64,000 bases of DNA, from assembly GCA_050246875.1 (NCBI GenBank), contig JBFWVF010000001.1, positions 493,247 through 557,246 on the forward strand. Reading direction: 5' to 3'. Each line of letters starts with the position of its first letter. Within the stretch, counting starts at the first letter, position 1. Under the pieces are notes generated by a model. The model ran no database searches. It was given only the letters and a program-made list of their open reading frames with translations, and was not told the DNA's origin. A program made the position numbers and the translations under genes. Shown here piece by piece: positions 25,397-32,669 of this stretch. The DNA is from SHWB01 sp050246875 (GTDB lineage: Bacteria; Pseudomonadota; Alphaproteobacteria; UBA6615).

Positions 25397-26899
25397 CTAG
25401 AGCGAGCGCAGGAAGGCGAGGAGCGCGTCGCGCTCCGCCTTGCTCATCGCCACGACGCGATCGCGCGCCTCCTGCGCCTCGCCACCGTGCCAGAGAATAG
25501 CTTCGAGCACCCCGCGCGCGCGACCGTCGTGCAGCAGGAAGGCGTGGCCGCTCACAGTTTCCGTCAGACCGATTCCCCAGAGCGGCGGCGTGCGCCACTC
25601 GCGCCCCGAGGCGCGGCCTTCCGGACGGTCGTCGGCGAGCCCGTCGCCCATGTCGTGCAGCAGAAGATCGGTGTATGGCCAGATGAGCTGGAAGGATTGC
25701 TCCGGCCGCGTGTCGTCGCGCGCCGTGACGAATTTCGGGCGATGGCAGGATGCGCAGCCGGCGCCGTAGAACAGCCGCTTGCCGTCGAGGACGCGCCGGT
25801 CGTCGACATCACGACGCGCCGGCACCGCGAGATTGCCGGCATAGAAGACGACGAGATCGAACAGCGCCTGCCCGATCTCGGTGCCATCCTCGCCGTCGGC
25901 GCCGTGGGGCGCGGCGCGGCAATCCGCCTGCGCCCGCGTGCAGTCGCCGGCATGGGCGGGAACCAGCGGCGAGGAGATGCCGATGTCGCCGGCGAAGGCA
26001 TGAGCGGTCTGGTCGGCCAGCGTCGCCTGGCCGGCCTTCCAGCCGAAGCGGCCCACGGCGATGCGGCCGAGCGCGTCGCTCCACACCTGGCCGGCAACGC
26101 CGGAAATGCCGTCCCCGTCGCGGTCCTCGGGATCCTCGGCAGCGAGAATGTCCGCCTCGGGCACCGCTTCCAGCAGTCCCAGCCCGATCATCGGTGGCGT
26201 CACGCGCGGCGACAGCATGGCGTCGGGCGCGAGGGGACCATATGCGAGATCGGTGACGCGATAGGTCGGCCGCCGCAACTCGACGACCTCGCCGTCGACA
26301 AGCGTCACGGGCACCTCTTCGTGGGAGATCGCCATGCGGCCCTCGGCGGCGACGCCCTGGACGGCGAAATTCTGCAACTGTCCACCGTATGTGGGTTCGG
26401 GGATCGCCGCCGCGCGACCGTCCGCCAGCGCCACGCGCTCGGCATCCGTGCGCGGCGGAACCGAGAGGCGCAGGAACATCGACACGCCCTCCTCGCCCGG
26501 CTCCGGCGGCCTGCCGCGACCATCGCGCAGATGGCAGGACTGGCAGGCGCGGGCATTGAACAGCGGCCCGAGGCCGTCCGACGACGTCGTCGAACTCGGC
26601 GCCGAAACCCAGAACTTGCGGAAGACTCCGTCGCCGACGCTGAACATCAGCCGCCGTTCGAGGCTCATGTTGGCCGACGGGTGCGAGAAGGCATCCTCGT
26701 TCGGCGTCGCGTTCGATGTCGCGGCGCCGGCCTGGTTGCTCTCGAAGACCTCGGGCCGCAAGAAGTCGCGCGTCGGCGACGTGACGGCGGCGACCCGCGA
26801 GGCCTCCGCAGGGCTGCGCGCCGGCGGCTCGGCACGGGCCACGGCCACGACGCAGGCCAAAGCAGCAAAAGCGGCAGCGGCGCGCGGGACGGTCCTCAC
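25397..26899 (-). CDS. Di-heme oxidoreductase family protein (DUF1111, putative thiol oxidoreductase)
   Basis: A 500-residue periplasmic c-type cytochrome with a GTG start and a Sec signal peptide (cleavage near ARAEP). Two heme-attachment motifs are visible, CQSCH near residue 125 and CASCH near 385. Family members resemble di-heme cytochrome c peroxidases and are labelled thiol oxidoreductases. In this position, between two imelysin genes, it probably works in oxidising or reducing iron during uptake, as EfeB-type peroxidases do; that is inference. Confidence 0.88.
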   Translation of the reverse strand: MRTVPRAAAAFAALACVVAVARAEPPARSPAEASRVAAVTSPTRDFLRPEVFESNQAGAATSNATPNEDAFSHPSANMSLERRLMFSVGDGVFRKFWVSAPSSTTSSDGLGPLFNARACQSCHLRDGRGRPPEPGEEGVSMFLRLSVPPRTDAERVALADGRAAAIPEPTYGGQLQNFAVQGVAAEGRMAISHEEVPVTLVDGEVVELRRPTYRVTDLAYGPLAPDAMLSPRVTPPMIGLGLLEAVPEADILAAEDPEDRDGDGISGVAGQVWSDALGRIAVGRFGWKAGQATLADQTAHAFAGDIGISSPLVPAHAGDCTRAQADCRAAPHGADGEDGTEIGQALFDLVVFYAGNLAVPARRDVDDRRVLDGKRLFYGAGCASCHRPKFVTARDDTRPEQSFQLIWPYTDLLLHDMGDGLADDRPEGRASGREWRTPPLWGIGLTETVSGHAFLLHDGRARGVLEAILWHGGEAQEARDRVVAMSKAERDALLAFLRSL

Positions 26900-26927
26900 G
26901 TGACCGCCCCGCGCGACGCGCCGTGCC

Positions 26928-28202
26928 TCACTTGAAGACCTTGGACGGGTCGTCGAGGCTGTCGGAACCCTCGAAGGCGATCGCCTGCAGCTTCAGGGCC
27001 GCGACGACGCTCTCGATCGTCCGCGTCTGTTCGCTCAGCGCGTCGATGACGGCCTGGACCACGGCATTGCCCGCCGGGTTGCCGTCGCCGATCATCTGGT
27101 CGTAGGCCTCCTTGTTTTCGGCCCGGTCGACCATCGCGCGCGCCGCCGCATGCGTGGCGTCGAGACGCTCGCGCATCTGCCGCGCCAGCCCGAGATCCGT
27201 GGCGGCCACGAGGCTCTGCAGGCTGGGTCCGGAAACCTTCGCGCCGCTCCTGCTCGTGTAGTCGGCAAACCATACCGCGCGCATGCCCTGAATGTCGTAG
27301 TAGTGCGAGTTATGCGTGTTGTCGGAGAAGCAGTCATGCTCCTCCTCGGGGTCGTGCAGCAGCAGGCCCAGCTTCATGCGCTCGCCGGCCAGCTCGCCGT
27401 ACGACAGGCTGCCGAGGCCGGTGAGCATGACGGCAACGCCTTCGTCCGGCGACATCGCCTCGAGCGCCTTGCGGGCGTCGCCGCCCGGCACCCATTGCGC
27501 CGCCATCCAGGTCAGGTCGTCGACCAGCAGATCCGTCGCCGCCGTCAGGTACGCCGCGCGGCGATCGCAGTTGCCGTGCGTACATGCGCTGCCCCTGGCG
27601 TAGTCGGTCCATGGCCGGCGGCCCGCGCCGGGGCCGGTGCCGTTGAGATCCTGTCCCCACAGCAGGAACTCGATCGCATGATAGCCGGTCGCGACATTGG
27701 CTTCGACATCGCCCGCCTCGTGCAGCGTCTCGGCCAACAGTTCCGGCGTGATCTGCGACACGTCGACGGTGTCGGCACCGACCTTGATCGAGGTGTGGCC
27801 GACGACATTGGCGGTGTAGAGCGGGTTCTCGTCCGATTCCACGCCATAAGACCTGGCGACGTAGTCGATCAGGCCCTCGTCGAGCGGCCAGGCGTTCACC
27901 TTGCCCTCCCAGTCGTCGACGATGGCGTTGCCAAAGCGGTAGACCTCGGTCTGCTGGTAGCTCGGCCGTGCCGCGAGCCAGGCCTTGCGGGCCGCCTGCA
28001 GCCCCGCGGCCGACGGCTTCGCGACAAGGTCGGCAATCGCCGCCTGCAGCGCCCTGGCGTCGGCGAGAGCGTCGGCATACATCGCCTGCGCGATGTCGGC
28101 ATAGGTTTTGACGACGGCCTTCCGGTCGCCGTCCATGGCGGCCGCCGGCAGGGCGGCAAAGGCCACCGTGGCAGCGGTGAGAGCAATCAGTGCGGTTCTC
28201 AT
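26928..28202 (-). CDS. Imelysin family protein (first copy)
   Basis: A 424-residue secreted imelysin with a Sec signal peptide cut near PAAAMD. The family motif GYHAIEFLLWGQD is intact near residue 180, giving the GxHxxE metal site. The mature protein should bind iron or another cation at the periplasm or outer membrane. The ATG follows GGGGGAAG, and a strong Fur-box-like sequence lies about 57 bases upstream, so this is the first gene of an iron-repressed operon that continues through DUF1111, a second imelysin and DUF1513. Confidence 0.9.
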   Translation of the reverse strand: MRTALIALTAATVAFAALPAAAMDGDRKAVVKTYADIAQAMYADALADARALQAAIADLVAKPSAAGLQAARKAWLAARPSYQQTEVYRFGNAIVDDWEGKVNAWPLDEGLIDYVARSYGVESDENPLYTANVVGHTSIKVGADTVDVSQITPELLAETLHEAGDVEANVATGYHAIEFLLWGQDLNGTGPGAGRRPWTDYARGSACTHGNCDRRAAYLTAATDLLVDDLTWMAAQWVPGGDARKALEAMSPDEGVAVMLTGLGSLSYGELAGERMKLGLLLHDPEEEHDCFSDNTHNSHYYDIQGMRAVWFADYTSRSGAKVSGPSLQSLVAATDLGLARQMRERLDATHAAARAMVDRAENKEAYDQMIGDGNPAGNAVVQAVIDALSEQTRTIESVVAALKLQAIAFEGSDSLDDPSKVFK

Positions 28203-28258
28203 GATGTCGTGTCTTCCCCCTGGAGCCCGGGCCAACAGGTCGGCAACCTAGTCGTGAA

Positions 28259-28277
28259 GAAAACGATTATCAATCTC
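28259..28277 (-). promoter_or_regulatory. Fur-box candidate upstream of the imelysin operon
   Basis: Read on the minus strand the site is GAGATTGATAATCGTTTTC, which matches the classical 19-bp Fur box GATAATGATAATCATTATC at 15 of 19 positions by direct comparison. It lies between the tonB stop and the imelysin start in an AT-rich patch of an otherwise GC-rich region. It predicts repression by iron-loaded Fur. Confidence 0.7.
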
Positions 28278-28290
28278 ATTTGCAAAGTCG

Positions 28291-29106
28291 CTACTTCAAG
28301 CGGAACTCCACCGGCACGACAAGGGCCAGCCGGGCCTGCGACATTTCCGGTGGCATCGCCGGCAGCGGCGCCGCCCGTCGGATCAGGGCGTCGACCTCGC
28401 GATCGAGCGCGGCGTGGCCTGAACTGCCGGTGATGCGGTGCCCCAGCACGTTGCCGTCGCGGTCGATCTCGAACCACAGCAACACCGTGCCCTGGCTCCG
28501 ACGCAGCCGCGCATCGCGCGGGTACTCCTTGTGCTTTTCCAGCCAGGCCCGCAGCAGGTCGAAATAGCTCGCGGCGTGCCCGGGCAATCCGCCGCCGGTC
28601 GCCGCCTGCTGCTCGCCCGCCTCGCGCGCGTCCTGCGATCCCGCGCGCCCGTCGGCGCCGGGAGCGGCGGCGACCGCCTGCGGTGGCGCCTGCACGACGG
28701 CCTCGACGGGTGACACGGTCTCCACCGGCGCGGGCACGGTCGTCGGCACGGCGGTGGGAACGGGACGCGGGCGCGGCTGGGGCGCCGGCGGCGGCTTGAC
28801 CACGGGCGCGGCCTCCACCGGTATGGCTTCGGCGACCACCTCGACAACCTCCGGCGGCGCCTCCACGGCCTCCACCGGCTGCACCGTCTCGACCGGCGGC
28901 GGCGGGTTCGCCTCGACGGGCTGGACCGCCGCGGGCACGGCGCCCGGCGCGCCGCCCACCGGCCCCAGCGCGACCTCGATACCGCCGAGCCCGGGGCTGC
29001 GCGCGCCGGATGGCGCCGGCTGCCAGAACAGCAGCAGCCCCAAGGCGTGGATGGTGAGGGCGGCGACCCACGCCACACTCCAGTGACGCGCCCGGAGCGG
29101 CATCAT
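28291..29106 (-). CDS. tonB: TonB family energy transducer
   Basis: A 271-residue TonB. One N-terminal transmembrane anchor (about residues 10-28), a long Pro/Val/Glu-rich periplasmic spacer with repeated PVE and PPP elements (about 40-140), and the C-terminal TonB domain with YPRDARLRRSQGTVLLWF and DREVDALIRRAAPLP. It passes proton-motive energy from ExbB/ExbD to outer-membrane receptors. The ATG overlaps the stop of the second exbD gene. The start at the first of two adjacent ATG codons is chosen; the second is equally possible. Confidence 0.92.
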   Translation of the reverse strand: MMPLRARHWSVAWVAALTIHALGLLLFWQPAPSGARSPGLGGIEVALGPVGGAPGAVPAAVQPVEANPPPPVETVQPVEAVEAPPEVVEVVAEAIPVEAAPVVKPPPAPQPRPRPVPTAVPTTVPAPVETVSPVEAVVQAPPQAVAAAPGADGRAGSQDAREAGEQQAATGGGLPGHAASYFDLLRAWLEKHKEYPRDARLRRSQGTVLLWFEIDRDGNVLGHRITGSSGHAALDREVDALIRRAAPLPAMPPEMSQARLALVVPVEFRLK

Positions 29107-29507
29107 CGCTCCCCCGGCGCGGTGAGCAGGCGGACTTTCGCGACACCGGCCTCGCGCATCATCTCCATCACGGCGATGACGCGCGTCGCCTCGGCGCCGC
29201 CGTCGGCCTTCAGGCGCAGTGGCTCCGCGGCATCCTTGCCGATGGCGCCAAGGGCCGCGCGCAGGCCGGCCTCGTCGACGGTTTCGCCGTCGACCGCCAG
29301 CCGCCCGTCCGCCGCCACGAGCACCTCGTGCACGCGCGCCTCGGGTGCACCCTCGCTGGCCGACGCCGGCGGCTGGATGCCGAACGGATCGGGCAGGGCC
29401 AGCTTTGCCGCGACGAGAAAGAAGATCAGCAGCAGGAAGACGACGTTGATGAGCGGCAGGATGCTCGCCTCGTCCTCGCGGCGACGTCTCGGGCGCGGCA
29501 GGCGCAT
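29103..29507 (-). CDS. exbD: ExbD/TolR family biopolymer transport protein (second copy)
   Basis: A 134-residue ExbD-type protein: a basic cytoplasmic N-terminus, one transmembrane helix with the conserved PLINVVFLLLIFFL segment bearing the proton-relay region, and a periplasmic domain. At the position of the usual catalytic Asp (LIDVVF) this copy has Asn, so it may be a partner rather than the proton-conducting subunit. It is 8 bases from the first exbD gene and overlaps tonB. Confidence 0.88.
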   Translation of the reverse strand: MRLPRPRRRREDEASILPLINVVFLLLIFFLVAAKLALPDPFGIQPPASASEGAPEARVHEVLVAADGRLAVDGETVDEAGLRAALGAIGKDAAEPLRLKADGGAEATRVIAVMEMMREAGVAKVRLLTAPGER

Positions 29508-29515
29508 CGGTCGGC

Positions 29516-29947
29516 CTACCGTCCACCGTCGCGCAGCAGCGCGACATTGCGCCCGCCGGCGGCCGTCACACGGTCGAGCACACCGACAGCGACCTGCAGG
29601 CTGACGCCCGGCGCCGGCTTCACCAGCACGCGGCGATCGGGCTGGGCGGCAAGACGCGCCCGCAGCACGTCGCCCAGGGCCTCCGGCGAGATCGCCACGC
29701 CGGCGAGCCGCAGGCCGTCGTCGCGGACCTCGACCAGCAGCGCGCCTTCCATGCCGGCCGCCGCCGCCGCGCGCCCCGGCGGGTCGAGCGCGATCACCCG
29801 CCAGTCGAGGAACGACGTCGTCAGCATGAAGAACACGAGCAGGATGAACACCACATCGATGAGTGGCGTCAGGTTGATCGGCGACCGGCGCCGGGCCGGC
29901 CTAGGCGCCAGCCGCAGCACCGGCGGGCCGGAGATGAACGTGCTCAC
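29516..29947 (-). CDS. exbD: ExbD/TolR family biopolymer transport protein (first copy)
   Basis: A 143-residue ExbD with the intact LTPLIDVVFILLVFFML transmembrane segment, including the proton-relay Asp. The start is a GTG preceded by GAGGAG; this places its beginning inside the end of exbB by 47 bases, a common coupled arrangement. Together with ExbB and TonB it forms the inner-membrane motor for the siderophore receptor of this island. Confidence 0.88.
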   Translation of the reverse strand: MSTFISGPPVLRLAPRPARRRSPINLTPLIDVVFILLVFFMLTTSFLDWRVIALDPPGRAAAAAGMEGALLVEVRDDGLRLAGVAISPEALGDVLRARLAAQPDRRVLVKPAPGVSLQVAVGVLDRVTAAGGRNVALLRDGGR

Positions 29948-30671
29948 GCGGCAGCTCCTCGGCGGGTTGCGGTGTCGCCGTGAAGACGGCGGTGACGGCA
30001 TCCTCGATGGCGTGAGTGGCCCGCTCGATGCTGCGCTCGAGGCCGGTCAGGGCCGCCACCGCGGGAATCGCCACGGCGAGGCCGACCGCCGTGGTGAGCA
30101 GGGCCACCCAGATGCCGCCCGACAGGATCGCCGGGTCGACGCGGCTACCGGCCTGCTCCAGCGCGCGGAAGGCGTCGATCATGCCGATCACGGTGCCGAA
30201 GAGACCAAGGAGCGGCGACAGCGCGGCAATCAGTTCCAGGGCGCGCAGGCCACCGCGCAGCCCCTCGACGGCGGCGCTGCCGACACGCATGACTTCCTCG
30301 CGCGCGGCGGCCTCCGCGGCCGCACCGGCCATGCGTCCCCGCATGGCGAGCGCGACGATCTGGGCCAGCGGATCGCGGGCCCCGTCGACCACTCCCAGTG
30401 CCTCGCGCCGGCGCCCGGTACGCCACAGCGCAACCGACTGCCGCACGGCCCCGCGCCGCCACAGGCGAGCGGCGTGGAACTGCCACAGCTTGGCAAGCAC
30501 GATGGCCAGCGCGGCCACCGACATCGCCAGCAGGATGATGACGACCGGCCCGCCGGCCTGGATGAGTTCGAGTGCCTGATCCGTAAACCCGGGTGCCGCC
30601 GTCGCCAGTGCATCCTGCGTCGCGGCGCTGTCCGGAACCGTGTTGCCCATTACCGACCGCCCATGGTCCAT
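29901..30671 (-). CDS. exbB: ExbB/MotA/TolQ family proton channel protein
   Basis: A 256-residue three-helix protein: one helix near residues 38-60, then a large cytoplasmic domain, then two helices in the MotA/TolQ/ExbB domain with the LSPLLGLFGTVIGMIDAF signature near residue 155. It builds the pentameric channel of the TonB motor. A second ATG 21 bases downstream (MGNTV) is an alternative start; neither has a strong ribosome-binding site. A Fur-box-like site lies just upstream, so exbB probably heads the exbB-exbD-exbD-tonB operon. Confidence 0.9.
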   Translation of the reverse strand: MDHGRSVMGNTVPDSAATQDALATAAPGFTDQALELIQAGGPVVIILLAMSVAALAIVLAKLWQFHAARLWRRGAVRQSVALWRTGRRREALGVVDGARDPLAQIVALAMRGRMAGAAAEAAAREEVMRVGSAAVEGLRGGLRALELIAALSPLLGLFGTVIGMIDAFRALEQAGSRVDPAILSGGIWVALLTTAVGLAVAIPAVAALTGLERSIERATHAIEDAVTAVFTATPQPAEELPREHVHLRPAGAAAGA

Positions 30672-30685
30672 CAATACATGCGATC

Positions 30686-30704
30686 AAGAGTCATTATCAT
30701 TCTT
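30686..30704 (-). promoter_or_regulatory. Fur-box candidate upstream of exbB
   Basis: On the minus strand the site reads AAGAATGATAATGACTCTT, 13 of 19 identical to the Fur consensus, with the core GAATGATAATGA. It sits in the short gap between the PepSY gene and exbB and supports an iron-repressed promoter for the motor operon. Confidence 0.6.
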
Positions 30705-30739
30705 AGGAGATTTGTGCGAGGCCCGCGAGGGGCGCGGCC

Positions 30740-31909
30740 TTACGCCGCGCCCTGACCGGCCAGGACCCCGGCATTCCGCCGGGCGCGGCGCTTGAGCAAC
30801 CACATCCAGATGCCCGTCACCGCGAACAGGGCCGGCAGCAGGCCGGACAGGAACACCGCGATCTTCCAGCCCCAGCCGAGGCCGCTGCCGGCATGAAGCG
30901 CGTGCTGCCAGGCGAGCACAGTCTCGCCCGCGGTATAGTCGCGGGGGTCGCGGATCTCGATCACCCGGCGGGTGCCGGGATCGATCCAGACCGTGATGCC
31001 CGGTGCGCCATGCTCGGCCGCGCCGCGCACCAGCGACACGCGCAACGGCTGGTCGGGCCGCCCCGGCAAAGCCAGCATGCGGACCGCCGTGCCCGGCACC
31101 GCGGACTCGGCGAGGGCGACAGCGTCGTCCAGCGGCATCGGCGCCGAGCCGCGGACCGGCTCGACACGGATGGCCTGCGCCGTTGCCCGCAGGTCGCGCG
31201 CCGGCAATGCCGCCCGTAGGATTTCGCCGGTCGTCTGGGGGAAGGCGAGGTAGACCCCGCTGGCACTGACGACGATGAAGACGACCAGACTCCAGATTCC
31301 CACGACGCCATGCAGGTCGCGCTGCAGGCGGTAGCCATGCGCGCCGCGCTTGACTGTCAGCGCAGCCTTCCAGCGCCCGCCACGCGGCCACCACAACACA
31401 AGGCCGCTGAAACCCAGCACCAGCATCGCGACCCCGAACCAGCCGACGATCTCGCGTCCGTCACGGCCGGACACGAGGAGGTTGGCGTGCAGGAGGAAGA
31501 TCTGCCGCAGCAGCCTGGGCGCGCCTGCGGGGACGAGATGCGTGGCGAGCGTCGCCGGATCGACGAGCACGACCCGTCCACCCCCGGGGCCCTGCCGTCC
31601 CGGGGCGGCGAAGCGTACGGACGCGGCCTCGCCGGCATGCTCGGGCGCGACGTAGGCCGAGGCGACGAGGCCATCCGGCGCGGCGGCACGCGAGGCGTCG
31701 ACGATCTCCGCGACGGTGCGTGCCGGTCCTGGCCCCGCCCGCAGCGGCGACGGCGATTCAAAGAGCGCCTCCAGTTCGTGCTCGAACACGAGCACGCTTC
31801 CGGTCAGGCCGATGGCCACCAGCGGGATGCAGAGGGTGACGCCGACCCAGAGATGCAGCAGCCGCAGCGTCCGTCGCCACGGCCGTTCCGACGAGACGCC
31901 AAGCTTCAC
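30740..31909 (-). CDS. PepSY-associated transmembrane protein (possible siderophore-iron reductase)
   Basis: A 389-residue inner-membrane protein with four hydrophobic helices (near residues 15-40, 150-172, 195-218 and 350-375) around a large periplasmic PepSY-type region. GTG start preceded by GGAGG and placed just after the stop of the PKHD gene. PepSY_TM proteins beside TonB siderophore receptors often serve as ferric-siderophore reductases (FoxB-like) or periplasmic regulators. Position between the receptor/PKHD genes and the exb operon fits that role, which remains inferred. Confidence 0.85.
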   Translation of the reverse strand: MKLGVSSERPWRRTLRLLHLWVGVTLCIPLVAIGLTGSVLVFEHELEALFESPSPLRAGPGPARTVAEIVDASRAAAPDGLVASAYVAPEHAGEAASVRFAAPGRQGPGGGRVVLVDPATLATHLVPAGAPRLLRQIFLLHANLLVSGRDGREIVGWFGVAMLVLGFSGLVLWWPRGGRWKAALTVKRGAHGYRLQRDLHGVVGIWSLVVFIVVSASGVYLAFPQTTGEILRAALPARDLRATAQAIRVEPVRGSAPMPLDDAVALAESAVPGTAVRMLALPGRPDQPLRVSLVRGAAEHGAPGITVWIDPGTRRVIEIRDPRDYTAGETVLAWQHALHAGSGLGWGWKIAVFLSGLLPALFAVTGIWMWLLKRRARRNAGVLAGQGAA

Positions 31910-31911
31910 GT

Positions 31912-32592
31912 TCAAACCTCCGCCCAGCGGCGCAGAAGATTGTGGTAGACGCCGGTGAGCTGTATCGCCGACGGATGGTCTGGCTGCTCCGCGACAAGGC
32001 GCTGGATGGCCGAGTCGAGATCGAACAGCAGCGTCCGCTCGCCGTCGTCGCGCACCATGCTCTGGATCCAGAAGAAGGACGAAACGCGCGCCCCGCGCGT
32101 CACGCCGCGCACATGGTGCAGGCTCGTCGCCGGATAGAGCACCATGTCGCCGGCGGCGAACTTCACGGCATGCACGCCGTAGGTGTCCTCGACCACCAGT
32201 TCGCCGCCGTCGTATTCGTCGGGGGGCGTCAGGAACAGGGTGGCGGAAAGATCGGTGCGGATGCGATGCGGCGAGCCCGGCACCTGGCGCACCGCGTTGT
32301 CGACATGCGTTCCGAACGCCTGACCGCCAGCGTAGCGGTTGAACAGCGGCGGAAAGACATGCCTCGGCAGCGCCGCGGACATGAACAGCGCATTGCGGCC
32401 GAGCGCAGCGAGGATGGTGTCGCCGGCCTTGCGCGCGGCAGGATGATTTTCCGGCACCTGCATGTTGTCCTTGGCGCGGGCCGACTGATGACCCGCGGTG
32501 ACGCGGCCGTCGACCCAGTCGGCGGCCTCGACGAGCCGGCGGCAGCGCGCCGCCTGATCGGCGGCGAGCACCTCCGGTATGCGCAGCAGCAT
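31912..32592 (-). CDS. Fe2+-dependent dioxygenase, PKHD-type hydroxylase (YbiX/PiuC family)
   Basis: A 226-residue 2-oxoglutarate/Fe(II) dioxygenase. The metal triad is seen as GTHVDN (His and Asp near residue 96) and SLHHV (His near 158), followed by the 2OG-binding Arg in RVSSFFW. PiuC-like genes almost always sit next to TonB-dependent siderophore receptors and are iron-regulated, as here. The natural substrate is not known. It lies 77 bases after the receptor gene, behind a large inverted repeat. Confidence 0.92.
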   Translation of the reverse strand: MLLRIPEVLAADQAARCRRLVEAADWVDGRVTAGHQSARAKDNMQVPENHPAARKAGDTILAALGRNALFMSAALPRHVFPPLFNRYAGGQAFGTHVDNAVRQVPGSPHRIRTDLSATLFLTPPDEYDGGELVVEDTYGVHAVKFAAGDMVLYPATSLHHVRGVTRGARVSSFFWIQSMVRDDGERTLLFDLDSAIQRLVAEQPDHPSAIQLTGVYHNLLRRWAEV

Positions 32593-32605
32593 TCACGGTC
32601 TCCGC

Positions 32606-32655
32606 GGCAGGCCCCGCCCGTGTCCGCACGGGCGCGACGAGGGTCGGGGCCTGCC
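32606..32655. other. Nested inverted repeat between receptor and PKHD genes
   Basis: Outer arms GGCAGGCCCCG and CGGGGCCTGCC are perfectly complementary over 11 bases; inside is a second hairpin CCCGTG-TCCG-CACGGG with a 6-bp stem. The folded RNA would separate the receptor message from the PiuC-like message. No T-run follows, so it is more likely an mRNA-processing, stabilising or attenuating structure than a simple intrinsic terminator. Confidence 0.5.
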
Positions 32656-32669
32656 GGCCCCCGTCCCCG

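Noticed and set aside
31910..32629. N-terminal extension of the PepSY protein through the PKHD gene
   Set aside because: The extension is a shadow frame of the PiuC-like gene, whose metal triad is clear.
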